This document shows, piece by piece, positions 1 through 8,473 of a stretch of DNA of 56,877 nucleotides; position 1 is the stretch's first letter, and the number at the start of each line of letters is the position of its first letter. Below the pieces are notes generated by a model. That model worked only from the letters and a program-made list of their open reading frames with translations, made no database searches and was not told the DNA's origin. Source of the stretch: Methylobacter psychrophilus (GTDB lineage: Bacteria; Pseudomonadota; Gammaproteobacteria; Methylococcales; Methylomonadaceae); assembly GCF_025583945.1 (NCBI RefSeq), contig NZ_JAOEGU010000026.1, positions 1-56,877 of the forward strand. The letters are read 5' to 3'. A program made the position numbers and the translations under genes.

Positions 1-511
1 GAACAAGATCGGATAGATCCAGAACATCCTCGGTTTTTAGCCATTTTTTGGCGGCAAAATTCGCCAGTTTGGCAAGGGTTTTGGTCGGCCCTATGCCCAC
101 GCAAACCGGAATACCGGTGGCGCGAACCACCGCTTTTCTAATGCGCTGGCCATAAGCGATAGAATCTTGCTGACAAACACCGGTTAAATCCAAAAAGGCT
201 TCGTCGATGGAATAAACTTCCATAGACGGCGCAAACGCTTCCAGAGTCGCCATGACGCGGGCTGACATGTCGGCAAGCGTGTAGTTTGATGAAAAAAGTT
301 GTATCTGATGTTGATTAATCAACTGTTGTACCTGAAAAACCGGTACCCCCATTTTTACCCCAAGATCTTTCACCTCCTTACTGCGGGCCACCACACAACC
401 GTCATTATTGCTCAGTACCATCACCGGCTTACCGATCAAATCCGGGCGAAAAACCCGTTCACACGATACGTAAAAATTGTTGCAATCAACGAGTGCGAGC
501 AACCGCGGCAT
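1..511 (-). CDS. umuC: DNA polymerase V subunit UmuC (partial, runs off window start)
   Basis: Y-family translesion DNA polymerase; in the SOS response it copies damaged templates together with processed UmuD. The visible N-terminal 170 residues begin MPRLLALVDCNNFYVSCERV, followed by the SNNDGCVVARS and YSIDEAFLDL segments typical of UmuC, including the palm-domain acidic residues in LVDCNNFY and SIDEAF. The start ATG at 511 overlaps the UmuD stop codon (TAATG), so the two genes are translationally coupled. The C-terminal part lies outside the window. Recognition is secure; activity cannot be judged from the fragment. Confidence 0.95.
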   Translation of the reverse strand, partial: MPRLLALVDCNNFYVSCERVFRPDLIGKPVMVLSNNDGCVVARSKEVKDLGVKMGVPVFQVQQLINQHQIQLFSSNYTLADMSARVMATLEAFAPSMEVYSIDEAFLDLTGVCQQDSIAYGQRIRKAVVRATGIPVCVGIGPTKTLAKLANFAAKKWLKTEDVLDLSDLV

Positions 512-945
512 TACAGCGGATGAATCACGTTGGTTACTACGCCCCAAATCACCATGTCCAAATCATCATGAATAACAATATCGGCATAGGCAGGGTTTTC
601 CGCTTTCAGTTGCCATTGCCCATTAGCTCGTTCCAAGCGTTTCACGGTTAATTCACCGTCCAGCGCACAAATAACGATCTTACCCGGTACTGCTTCTATA
701 GAGCGATCCACCACCAGAATATCATTGGGATGGATACCGGCACCGAGCATGGATTCACCCTGTGCACGCACAAAGAAGGTCGCTGCTGGTTTTTGTACCA
801 ACAGTTCGTTTAAATCCAGATTTTTCTCAACGTAATCATCGGCCGGAGAGGGGAAGCCGGCCGCGACTTTACCACTGAATAGCGGTAGCGGCAGTCTGGG
901 CGGGCAGGGGGTTGGCAAGAAAACACTATAGGCAGGTAGGGACAT
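511..945 (-). CDS. umuD: UmuD, self-cleaving subunit of DNA polymerase V
   Basis: S24-family LexA-like peptidase that cleaves its own N-terminus when stimulated by RecA filaments, giving UmuD' for polymerase V. Using the internal ATG at 945 gives 144 residues, close to the usual 139; the longer frame starting at 987 adds residues unlike the family. Visible features are the Ala29-Gly30 cleavage bond in AAGFPSPADDYVEK (Ala-Gly as in LexA rather than the E. coli Cys-Gly), catalytic Ser65 in GESMLGAG and Lys102 in DGELTVKRL. It is divergent from lexA, across about 140 bp, which fits LexA control. Confidence 0.95.
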   Translation of the reverse strand: MSLPAYSVFLPTPCPPRLPLPLFSGKVAAGFPSPADDYVEKNLDLNELLVQKPAATFFVRAQGESMLGAGIHPNDILVVDRSIEAVPGKIVICALDGELTVKRLERANGQWQLKAENPAYADIVIHDDLDMVIWGVVTNVIHPL

Positions 946-1022
946 AATAGCTCGGCAGGAATAGGGTGGATAACAAAACAGAAACACATAGTTGCCATGT
1001 TTTCTTTTTGTTCTCTTTTTTG

Positions 1023-1056
1023 TTGCATTCTAGGGTATTTTTGCTAAGATGGCAAA
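1023..1056 (+). promoter_or_regulatory. Candidate lexA promoter with overlapping dyad operator
   Basis: TTGCAT (1023-1028) and TAAGAT (1045-1050), separated by 16 bp, make a plausible sigma-70 promoter 40 bp upstream of the lexA start. The -10 element lies inside an inverted repeat TTTGC-N7-GCAAA (1040-1056), a position suited to autorepression. No E. coli-type CTGT-N8-ACAG box was seen. On the umuD side a half-site-like ATGGCAA occurs on the minus strand near 990-1000. The operator role is inference. Confidence 0.4.
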
Positions 1057-1087
1057 CAACGTAAAGCTCACTGAGAGGCAACGCTAC

Positions 1088-1714
1088 ATGAAAGTAATCA
1101 CCCGGCGACAACAGCAAGTTTTTAATTATCTGCGCGATAACACCGACAGTTTTTCTTGTCCACCCAGCTTGGCCGAGCTCTGTGTACGGTTGGGCATGAC
1201 TTCGCGTGGATCTTTATATAAACACATCATGGCCTTGATTGAGGCGGGTCTGATTGAGCCTTTTGCCGGTAATAAACAAGGCGGGATTCGCTTGACTTCG
1301 CAAGCCGGGCAAGAACAATTACAACCGGAACAAGGCTTGCCGTTTATTGGTGTTATTGCCGCCGGCAAACCGATTGAAGCCTTGGCAACGGTTGACTATA
1401 TGACAGTACCGGATGCCCTGAAAACCGACAAACCTTGCTATGTGTTACAGGTGAAGGGCGATTCCATGATTGAAGCGGGTATCTTTGACGGGGATTGGGT
1501 GGTCATTGAGCAGCGTGATTGTGCCAACAACGGTGATATTGTCGTGGCTTTAATCGATAACGCCGAAGCCACGCTGAAATATCTGGAGCAGGGGGCAGAG
1601 CAGGTCTTGCTATTGCCTGCCAATGCCAACATGACCGCACTGTCTTACCGTCCTGAACAAGTTGTCATACAGGGTGTATTAGTCGGACAAATGCGCAGTT
1701 ATCGAGTTCACTGA
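1088..1714 (+). CDS. lexA: LexA repressor
   Basis: SOS-regulon repressor and self-cleaving S24 peptidase. The N-terminal winged helix (about residues 1-65) contains the recognition helix region SRGSLYKHIMALIEAGLI. The C-terminal domain has the Ala92-Gly93 cleavage site (VIAAGKPIEA), Ser126 in KGDSMIEAG and Lys164 in EATLKYL. The start at 1088 is preferred over 1049 because GAGAGG lies 9 bp upstream and the family normally begins right at the MKxxTxRQ-type segment; this gives 208 residues. It diverges from umuDC and is followed after about 30 bp by a small basic-protein gene. Confidence 0.95.
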   Translation: MKVITRRQQQVFNYLRDNTDSFSCPPSLAELCVRLGMTSRGSLYKHIMALIEAGLIEPFAGNKQGGIRLTSQAGQEQLQPEQGLPFIGVIAAGKPIEALATVDYMTVPDALKTDKPCYVLQVKGDSMIEAGIFDGDWVVIEQRDCANNGDIVVALIDNAEATLKYLEQGAEQVLLLPANANMTALSYRPEQVVIQGVLVGQMRSYRVH

Positions 1715-1743
1715 CACTTTTATAGTTATAACGAGGAACGACC

Positions 1744-1884
1744 ATGCAACATAAAATTCACATGCACGATCAAGTCTTTAATAAAGTTGACGACATCATG
1801 AAGCATTATAAAAGAAAACCGGCAGCGCAATTCCTGCAGCAAATAAAGCAGTTTATGGCGAGCATGCAAAACCGAAGGCGATAA
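1744..1884 (+). CDS. Small basic protein downstream of lexA
   Basis: A 46-residue frame beginning MQHKIHMHDQVFNKVDDIMK with a strong ribosome site (GAGGAA, 6 bp before ATG) only 29 bp after lexA, so probably in the same SOS transcript. The product is Lys/Arg/Gln rich, predicted helical, and has no membrane segment or metal motif. I do not recognise the family. Being co-transcribed with lexA would make it DNA-damage inducible; that is inference from position. Confidence 0.55.
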   Translation: MQHKIHMHDQVFNKVDDIMKHYKRKPAAQFLQQIKQFMASMQNRRR

Positions 1885-1998
1885 TTTGATGTGTTAAAAA
1901 ACACTCGACAGATAAATGGCCGAAGGCACACGCTGTAAATCTGACAGCGGATACTGGAAATTAACTATAAATTCCCGGACAAATAATTTCGATATCAA

Positions 1999-2029
1999 CA
2001 GATACCCTTCCGACAAGGAATGGTATCTG
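1999..2029. terminator. Inverted repeat downstream of the lexA transcript
   Basis: Arms of 13 bases (CAGATACCCTTCC / GGAATGGTATCTG, one mismatch) around a 5-base loop, about 115 bp after the small ORF. There is no T tract, so it could be a weak terminator or a stabilising hairpin. Confidence 0.35.
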
Positions 2030-2034
2030 TATGA

Positions 2035-2265
2035 ACTTACAACGGCGTAATGGAAATTCAACCCGCGAGGTTATTGATCGTAGTCGAACAAACGACCGTT
2101 ATTCTTGATAAAATCATTGCCAAATTGGGGGCGCTTAATGAATGATTGGATAACGAATGGGTTAGAATCGTTGCTTGCCACCCTGAAAACCGCCAGCTTT
2201 TCCTGTATTCCGTTAACGGTTGGGAAACGGTTGAGTTTACTGTACTGTACTTTGGAATCCATTAA
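2035..2265 (+). pseudogene. Remnant resembling the C-terminus of DabA (DUF2309)
   Basis: One reading frame, broken by an in-frame TGA at 2143-2145, reads ARLLIVVEQTTVILDKIIAK and then, after the stop, LDNEWVRIVACHPE and VNGWETVEF. This is the layout of the last 70 residues of DUF2309/DabA proteins (a beta strand, an amphipathic helix, then a NxWxxL-type strand and a final GW motif). DabA is the zinc-containing cytoplasmic subunit of a two-part inorganic-carbon uptake system. No N-terminal part is present. The neighbouring fragment looks like the membrane partner, which supports the reading. The assignment is from memory of the family and is moderate. Confidence 0.4.
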
Positions 2266-2299
2266 AACGTATCGGTGCAACCATCAATGCGCTAAATAT

Positions 2300-2860
2300 C
2301 TATCGATACCGATATCAGTATTGATAGTATTGGCATTATTAAGCGCCTCCAGTCAAAAACATAGCCCGTTCAAAGTTTTGAATGCCATCGGCTTGAGCTC
2401 AATTTTGGCAGGCGTGGCGGTTTGGTTTTTAAATCCCGCTGCCTGGTTCGATGTGGCGATATTTGCTAGTGGCATTATCCCCGCCTGGATATTGGGGATA
2501 GTTGTCTTGGCAAAACTGCTAAAAAATAACAACTTTTCCGAATCACCCTTTGCCTATCGGGCGATGGCAGAACCCCAACCAAAACTTTTCTTGCTATTGT
2601 TTTTGAGTTTCTTGGGGATGGTCGGTTTTCCTATTTCACCGGCTTTTCTCGGCGAAGATTTATTGCTTTTTCATGTCAGTAATCATGCGCCCTGGGTTGC
2701 ACTGCCTATCACTGTTGCTTTCGCTATCAATGGTATCGCTGCCGCCCGGGTATTTGAAAGACTGTGTATGGGCACCCAGACTGAACTTAATATAATGATA
2801 GAAGAACTTGAGATAAAAGTAGCGCTATCTATCAAAATACCAAAACACCATACGGCTTGA
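2300..2860 (+). pseudogene. Fragment of an NuoL/MrpA-like proton-conducting membrane subunit (DabB-like)
   Basis: The open frame here encodes about 185 residues with four to five hydrophobic segments. It includes FLSFLGMVGFPISPAFLGED, which matches the conserved Pro/Gly-rich helix of NuoL/NuoM/DabB antiporter-like subunits. Complete relatives are 450-600 residues and have many more membrane helices, so this is only a C-terminal part. The frame extends upstream to 2105, but that part overlaps the DabA-like frame and is not membrane-like, so I treat the real homology as starting near 2300. It is probably a decayed dab locus. Confidence 0.5.
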
Positions 2861-2893
2861 TTAATTACGCGAGAGCTGTCTGGCAGAGAATTT

Positions 2894-3673
2894 TCAACCA
2901 ACAGGATGTTGGCGCAGCAACGGATCTTGCCGGTAATAAAGTTGCAGTTGTTGGTAGACTTCAGCAAAATGCGATTGCAAAATTTCTGGCGCGCAGAAAA
3001 AATATTCACTGATTACCGCAAAAAACTCGGCTGGACTGGTTGCTGCATAAGAGTCAATAACGGGGTGATGGTGATGCTCGACCCGTTGAACCAGGCTTTC
3101 ATAAGCAACACTGAGTGAAGTCGACCACGCAACGACAGCCATCCCATGATGCAACGGTGGAAAGCCGTCAGCCGAACCATTAAGCATATCCAACTTATGA
3201 GCAATTTCATGAATAACAACATTGCGGCCGGATTGATTATCCGGTATATCCCGTTCAACATCATCCCATGATAATATCAAAGGCCCCCGCAACCATGATT
3301 CACCGATTAACGCATTGTCATTATGGTGAACAACACCCGCCGCATCCTTTTCGTCCCGGTTAATCCTGAACGCAGACGGGTAAACAATAATCTCTGTCCA
3401 ACCCGATAAACAGTCAATCCCCAACCAAAGCGCAGGCACACAGGCTTGAATCGCAATGATCAGACACATGGTATCGGTAAGTTGAAAGTCCTGTGCACCG
3501 GAAAATTTTTTTTCATTGAGAAACAAGGTTGTTAGTTCACGTAAATGCGCCTTCTCAACCGCCGTCATGCCCTCCAAAGAAGCCAGTTTTTCAGTCACCT
3601 CAAGCCATAAAACATGCTCAATAGCATGATGCTGTAAAACGTAACGGGTATGTAGGCGATTAAAAAAATTCAT
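2894..3673 (-). CDS. mtfA: MtfA-family zinc metallopeptidase (M90)
   Basis: Homologue of MtfA (YeeI), the cytoplasmic peptidase that in E. coli binds the glucose repressor Mlc (DgsA) and so affects ptsG expression. The protein carries HEIAHKLDMLNG, the HExxH zinc and catalytic motif, followed by the family signature Asp, and a downstream SPAEFFAVISEYFF segment with the third zinc ligand Glu. Length is about 259 residues, normal for the family. ATG at 3673 is preferred to the upstream TTG at 3679, with AGGA 12 bp upstream. It is a single gene, convergent with the remnant to its left. Confidence 0.88.
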   Translation of the reverse strand: MNFFNRLHTRYVLQHHAIEHVLWLEVTEKLASLEGMTAVEKAHLRELTTLFLNEKKFSGAQDFQLTDTMCLIIAIQACVPALWLGIDCLSGWTEIIVYPSAFRINRDEKDAAGVVHHNDNALIGESWLRGPLILSWDDVERDIPDNQSGRNVVIHEIAHKLDMLNGSADGFPPLHHGMAVVAWSTSLSVAYESLVQRVEHHHHPVIDSYAATSPAEFFAVISEYFFCAPEILQSHFAEVYQQLQLYYRQDPLLRQHPVG

Positions 3674-3769
3674 AGCCAATTAAATCCTGATTTCTATAGG
3701 GCTGGGATGACAATACGGGCACTAATAATTGTAAACAGTTGATTAATAATGATTAACCAAAAAAAGATG

Positions 3770-4075
3770 TTAAATAATTTCAAAAGAGAAAATCACCGTA
3801 ATTAATGTCATTGATACCAATCCCAGCAAGAAGATCATTTCTGCCCAACGCTCTAATCGTTCATTGGCTTGCTTTGAACGAATCGATGAAAATGAAAGTA
3901 ATGCACTGATCATAAATAATAAACTATCAATCGCCAAGGCTTTATCAATCAGGTAATTTGTAAGTCCTGTATCCATCGTTTTGACGATACTGATAACCAT
4001 AATACAAACACCCACCATCGTCGCAGAATTCGGCAAAATATGATGGGATAGATCATTTGAACTATTATTTTTCAT
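3770..4075 (-). CDS. Small three-helix membrane protein
   Basis: A 101-residue protein with a short polar N-terminus (MKNNSSNDLSHHILPNSATM) and three hydrophobic stretches at roughly residues 19-37, 48-63 and 80-101. Charged residues in SSIRSKQANERLERWAE lie between helices two and three. I do not recognise a named family; small inner-membrane proteins of this layout are common in proteobacteria. It lies between the HEAT-repeat gene and mtfA on the same strand, with gaps of about 45 and 95 bp, so it may be transcribed with the HEAT gene. Confidence 0.7.
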   Translation of the reverse strand: MKNNSSNDLSHHILPNSATMVGVCIMVISIVKTMDTGLTNYLIDKALAIDSLLFMISALLSFSSIRSKQANERLERWAEMIFLLGLVSMTLITVIFSFEII

Positions 4076-4118
4076 CAGCTATTTCCTTATAAACAAAACA
4101 GGAAAAAATCAAACTCAT

Positions 4119-6041
4119 CTAAAAGTTTGTTGATTTATCTGAGCTTTTGAACACATTTGCCAAGACATACCAAATTAATTTCAAAAACATGGCGACCACA
4201 AAAACAAATAATATTCCCATCAGGTATATTCCTCCCCACCTACCATCATCTTTAAACTGCGGATAGTAAGGAGAAATATCAGCCAAAAAACGAAACAAGT
4301 ATATTGAACTACCAAAGATAGCAATGCTGACAAAAAACTTTTTACCTCTTAGAAATAATGGCAAAAATGCCAAGACAGGACATACCACGATTAACAGATT
4401 AAAAGCATTATTAATTAACGCGGTTAATAAGGGATTCTGTATTTGTGACAGCCTTTCCTGCGTTGCATTACTTACCTCAATGACTTCATCATTTAAAAGA
4501 GGAGCGATAATATAAACAGCCTCTTTTCCTTGTAATTCTATCAGTGCGTTCATTGCACCAATACGTATCTTGGGCTCATTATCTTTTAAAAAAAAGACCA
4601 GCGTGGGGATTGCTTCTTTTGCCTGTAATTTTGCTACAGTCTCTGTTGCTGCAAGGCGTACATCATCATTACTATCTTGCAAAAGATCAATAATACCGGG
4701 GATCGCTTCTTTTGCCTGTAACTCTTTTAATGTATTGACTGCCGCATAGCGTATGCTTTTATTGTTGTCTTGCAAAAAAGGCACAACAGTAGAAATTACT
4801 TCTTTTTTAGGAACTAAGGCATTTTTTTCTTGTAATTGCTGCACTAATTCCATTGCCCGAATTCGTATCCCGTCGTCATTATCGTGTAACAGAGGAACAA
4901 GACGAGGAACAAGTTCTTTTTCTTGCAATTGTACTATCGAATTAAACGCCTGAAGACGCACAAGACCAACGCTATCCTTTAACAGTGGAAGAATACCGGA
5001 AACCGCATTTTCTCCCTGTAATTCTTCTAATGCAACTATTGCATTTCTACGCACATCAGGATTGCTATCTTTCAAAAGAACGGTAATTTTTGCAATGGCT
5101 TCTTTTGCCTTTACTTTGCGTAAAAGGCTTAGTGCACTGGAACGAATCTCTGCATTGCTGTCTTGCAAAAGCAGAATAATGCCAGGCACCGCTTCTTTTG
5201 CGTCTAAATCCTGCAATGCTTTTATCGCGCTCAAGCGCACATTATCGTCCTTGTCTTGTAAAAGAGAAATAATTCCAGGAAGCGCCTCTTTTCCTTGTAA
5301 CAAGCCGAGTGCTTCCATGGCTCGAATACGTATATTGCTGTCTTTATCTTTCAAAAGCCCGGTAATGCCGGAGGTCGCCTCTTTAGCTTGCAATTGCAAT
5401 AAGGCGTTTATAGCAGCCATGCGTACCGTGTTTTCGCTATCGTTTAATAGCAGAATAATCGTTGGAATTGCTTCTTTAGCTTGCAATTGCAATAAGGCGT
5501 CCAGTGCACTAATACGTACATTGGCGTCTTTTTCTTGAAAAAGAGAAATAATGCTTGGAATTGCTGCCTTTGCGCGAAATTGCACTAATACTTCTATGGT
5601 TTTATTCCGAACGGAGCTATCCGCATCTTGTAAAAGAGGAATAATACGGGGAATCGTTTCTTTCGCGTCTAATTGTCCTAATACTTCTATTGCGGCAGCG
5701 CGTACATAAGGTTCGCTATCTTTCAAAAACGGCGTAATACTGGAAATTGCCCGCTGCTCTGCCAAGCTTTGCAATAGTTTCAAAACGTATGATTTACTAT
5801 TGCTTAAATTGTTTTTCGGGTTTTTTAAAGTAGGAGCAATAGCCGGAACCGTGTCTTTTTTTTGTGACTGCGCCAATATTTTTTTTACGCTTTTACTGGC
5901 TTTATCTGCCTTCTTTCCTGTCAAACATTCCTTTTCGGACCCGGAAGAGCGATTAGTACAATTCTGGATTTTTTCTGCCAGAACAGTATGATTTACTAAA
6001 ACCAGGATCATGGAAAAAATAAAATAAAGTATTATTTTCAT
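4119..6041 (-). CDS. Exported HEAT-repeat protein with C-terminal membrane anchor
   Basis: A 640-residue protein. Residues 1-22 form a signal peptide (KIILYFIFSMILVLV then a VLA cut site). Residues about 80-530 consist of 14 tandem PBS-lyase-type HEAT repeats of 31 residues, consensus AKEAIPxIIxLLxDxDxxVRxxA; 13 keep the VR/IR Arg and the last is degenerate. Residues about 545-625 contain three hydrophobic segments, so the repeats are probably displayed on the periplasmic side and tethered to the membrane. HEAT solenoids bind proteins; no catalytic domain is visible. Function is unknown. There is no strong ribosome site before the ATG. The 93-bp repeat units are similar at DNA level and may recombine. 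Confidence 0.85.
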   Translation of the reverse strand: MKIILYFIFSMILVLVNHTVLAEKIQNCTNRSSGSEKECLTGKKADKASKSVKKILAQSQKKDTVPAIAPTLKNPKNNLSNSKSYVLKLLQSLAEQRAISSITPFLKDSEPYVRAAAIEVLGQLDAKETIPRIIPLLQDADSSVRNKTIEVLVQFRAKAAIPSIISLFQEKDANVRISALDALLQLQAKEAIPTIILLLNDSENTVRMAAINALLQLQAKEATSGITGLLKDKDSNIRIRAMEALGLLQGKEALPGIISLLQDKDDNVRLSAIKALQDLDAKEAVPGIILLLQDSNAEIRSSALSLLRKVKAKEAIAKITVLLKDSNPDVRRNAIVALEELQGENAVSGILPLLKDSVGLVRLQAFNSIVQLQEKELVPRLVPLLHDNDDGIRIRAMELVQQLQEKNALVPKKEVISTVVPFLQDNNKSIRYAAVNTLKELQAKEAIPGIIDLLQDSNDDVRLAATETVAKLQAKEAIPTLVFFLKDNEPKIRIGAMNALIELQGKEAVYIIAPLLNDEVIEVSNATQERLSQIQNPLLTALINNAFNLLIVVCPVLAFLPLFLRGKKFFVSIAIFGSSIYLFRFLADISPYYPQFKDDGRWGGIYLMGILFVFVVAMFLKLIWYVLANVFKSSDKSTNF

Positions 6042-6459
6042 AGATAATGAACTGTTTTGATAGATGGCTTAGGTTTGAAATAACACACCTGATGGATGTC
6101 TAAAAATTGCTTTTAGCAAATTGGCGATATAGTAATGTTAATAACTTACTAAAAAAAGCCAATATCCAAAATTTTTAGTGATTTCCATAAATGATTATAT
6201 AATTTTCATGTTTTATTGATGAATTACCGATTTTTATCTAAAATCCCTCTCTTTCCCTTGCTACCTTAGATGGCCATCAGTCTAACAGGACAGCAGTATA
6301 TAGGGTTTCTTTATTTGTTGCACGATAGACAGATCTTGGCTAAATATTCATTAGACCGAAAGAAACCAACTTACTATAATGACGTTAAATCATTTTTGGT
6401 AACTTGGTTTCAAGCTGCTTTTGGCGTGTTTTTATCATTACTGTCAGACGGCATTTTTA
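6042..6459. other. Gene-free interval between HEAT gene and hydrolase
   Basis: About 420 AT-rich bases. An open frame on the plus strand from 6270 runs into the hydrolase gene on the opposite strand and has no ribosome site, so I do not accept it. I see no terminator. A 17-base string ATTTTCATGTTTTATTG (about 6202-6218) recurs upstream of the stressosome operon. Confidence 0.4.
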
Positions 6460-7227
6460 TTACTCTTTCAAAGCCCAGTTTTTCAGCTGCAATGCTACCC
6501 ACACCGGATCGTCAAGCGTTAAATCATGACCTCCCCATGGGTGACTGTGCAATTCTAAATGCCATTTTTTTTGTATAGCTTCCGAGCAGTTTGGTGACAC
6601 TAGTCTGTCGCCTTTGCTGTTTAGTAATAAAATGGGCTGTTCCGGCTTTCTATCGCCGGGACGATAGGTTGCAGCTGCTACAATTTGTCGAAAGCTGTTT
6701 TTAAGACTAATCGGGCGCTCATGCTGTATTTTCTCCCAATCAAGGCTTATCTGTTCATCCTGATCGCGGCGATTGCTTATTAATTGCAATATGGCTTTTT
6801 CTCGGCTGCAACCCTTTCGCTTCGACATCAATAGCGTAAATTTACCGTAACTTTGCCAGCGTAATCGATGATAAAAAGGACTTAAATCGGCAAAACTGGT
6901 ATTAATCAGACTTGCCCCGCAAATATCCTCAGGGTAACTACGCATCCACTCCCAGGCTACCATGGCTCCCAATGAAACAGCCAGAAGGGTAACAGGTTGT
7001 TGCAGGTAACCCTGAGCAAGCGCTAGCCCACGAACTTTGTTGGTAATGGCCTTGATGGAAGCCGGACTAACTTCTTTGTGAAAACAGCCGGTACCAGGTA
7101 AATCCAGCATGGTGATGTTGGTATCGGGAAAAGTTGCCTTCAGGATGGGAATAAAATCGCCCCAGTGCGCTGATTCACGTGACAAGCCTCTAAGTAGAAG
7201 CCAGTTTTGACTAGGTTTATTATTCAT
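6460..7227 (-). CDS. Alpha/beta hydrolase
   Basis: A 255-residue cytoplasmic alpha/beta-hydrolase-fold protein. The nucleophile elbow is LLAVSLGAMVAWEW (AxSxG), the acid is likely Asp in NSKGDRLVSP, and the base His is in HPWGGHDLTLDDP. The LLRGLSRESAHWGDF segment supplies the oxyanion region. The start at 7227 is chosen because it overlaps the stop of the upstream M14 gene (ATGAATAA, 8 bp), implying coupled translation; the longer frame to 7326 would run inside that gene. The substrate is unknown. BioH-like proteins look similar, but nothing nearby suggests biotin synthesis. Confidence 0.85.
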   Translation of the reverse strand: MNNKPSQNWLLLRGLSRESAHWGDFIPILKATFPDTNITMLDLPGTGCFHKEVSPASIKAITNKVRGLALAQGYLQQPVTLLAVSLGAMVAWEWMRSYPEDICGASLINTSFADLSPFYHRLRWQSYGKFTLLMSKRKGCSREKAILQLISNRRDQDEQISLDWEKIQHERPISLKNSFRQIVAAATYRPGDRKPEQPILLLNSKGDRLVSPNCSEAIQKKWHLELHSHPWGGHDLTLDDPVWVALQLKNWALKE

Positions 7228-8236
7228 ACCAAATATCCTGTGCTTTTTTTGTATATTCGGCTTTTTGTTGATGCGCCAAGTGGGCCCAACTTCCTGGATA
7301 TAAAAGACTTCTGTGTAAAAAATCAAAAAGTAAAAAATGCCGACGAAAAACCCGATGCTGCCGATGTGGCAAAAGCGGGTGGAACAAGCCGTGCCGGGAA
7401 AATAGATGTGATGGATTCTTGCGTAACCATAGCCATGAACCCATTTCCAGAGTCAAAGGCAAAAATAAACGATCAGTGTCAAATTTTTGTATAAATTCAT
7501 CAAGCAGATAGTCCCATAAATCACCGCTAATGACATATTCCAGGCACATGGGCTCTATTTTATAAATATGATGTGGATAACATCGATCAAATAATTCTTT
7601 TAATGCCAAGGTTTCAGCAATAAAAGGAAAGGGGATTTTGCGTGAAGCATAAGGAAACCATAAGCGGTCTTTAATACCAAAACCGGAATGTAAATCCAGG
7701 GCAATCGACAATGGTGAGTTAAACAGTTGTTGATCGACTACACGACATAAAGCCAACGCTTCTTTTTCCATGTTCAAGACATCGCCGCGATACCAGGGCA
7801 ATCGTGGCGTCAAGTTCTGACCACTGTAAAGCTTGGTTGCACCCACACCTTCTACGGGTGAATTTCGCATAAGATCAACCCCATTGCCGTTACAACGAGT
7901 CCCCAGATAAATACCCACCGGATTAACCAGAGGCACAAAGACCAGTCGGGATTTTTCCAAACGGGCAAGAAGTTCTTCATCCCAATCGAGTAATTGACTG
8001 ATAGTTTCCATATAAGACAAAATGACTTCCGAGCCAATTTTTTCCAGTCCGTGGACACCGCCAAAAAATGCCAATACCGGCACATCGGGTTCAGTTGAGC
8101 CTAAGGTAATGCAATGGATAGGAAATTCATGGTCTTTATAATGAATTCGCTCTATAACTTGAGTACGGGCTTTGTTGCCGAATTGCTCAATAATACGTTC
8201 AAGCTGTTCAAGTTCAGGAAATTTAAAACCAGTCAT
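7220..8236 (-). CDS. M14-family zinc carboxypeptidase-like protein
   Basis: A 338-residue metallopeptidase without a signal peptide. The zinc ligands are seen as HxxE in FFGGVHGLEKIG and His in ALDLHSGFG; the substrate-binding Arg lies in RCNGNGVDLMRN, and the catalytic Glu in LPLTLEMGSW. These are the M14 (carboxypeptidase A/succinylglutamate desuccinylase) landmarks in the normal order. It is translationally coupled to the alpha/beta hydrolase downstream, suggesting a joint step on an amide or ester substrate. The exact substrate cannot be read from the sequence. Confidence 0.87.
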   Translation of the reverse strand: MTGFKFPELEQLERIIEQFGNKARTQVIERIHYKDHEFPIHCITLGSTEPDVPVLAFFGGVHGLEKIGSEVILSYMETISQLLDWDEELLARLEKSRLVFVPLVNPVGIYLGTRCNGNGVDLMRNSPVEGVGATKLYSGQNLTPRLPWYRGDVLNMEKEALALCRVVDQQLFNSPLSIALDLHSGFGIKDRLWFPYASRKIPFPFIAETLALKELFDRCYPHHIYKIEPMCLEYVISGDLWDYLLDEFIQKFDTDRLFLPLTLEMGSWLWLRKNPSHLFSRHGLFHPLLPHRQHRVFRRHFLLFDFLHRSLLYPGSWAHLAHQQKAEYTKKAQDIWYE

Positions 8237-8334
8237 AGGTAGAAATCAGAAGTTATAAGTAATGAAAAACAACTTTATTGTTTTATGCATTAGTATCACA
8301 CAGTGTAATTGTTATACTTTGTTAAGAAAATCAG

Positions 8335-8363
8335 AGGATAACTCTTAAATAAACGGTTATCCT
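8335..8363. other. Inverted repeat in cobS leader
   Basis: AGGATAAC (8335-8342) and GTTATCCT (8356-8363) form an 8-bp stem with a 13-base loop about 110 bp before cobS. It has no T tract. I looked for a cobalamin riboswitch B12 box (GCCACTG-like) in 8237-8473 and did not find one, so B12 control of this operon by a riboswitch is not supported. Confidence 0.35.
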
Positions 8364-8473
8364 ATTACACTCTCATGACAAAAAGATGAATTGTAGCGGA
8401 CCACTTACTGCATCGATATTTATACTTTTTACTCTATTAAATACCAACATTAAATAATCCGATACCAAATATA

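Noticed and set aside
5062-5538. Plus-strand open frames opposite the HEAT-repeat gene
   Set aside because: They arise from the repetitive antisense sequence of the HEAT array; their translations are low-complexity Ser/Cys/Leu repeats.
6270-6578. Plus-strand 102-codon frame between the HEAT and hydrolase genes
   Set aside because: It overlaps the hydrolase coding region on the other strand, lacks a ribosome site and resembles no family.
8237-8473. Possible cobalamin riboswitch before cobS
   Set aside because: No B12-box or matching stem set could be found; only a short inverted repeat is present.
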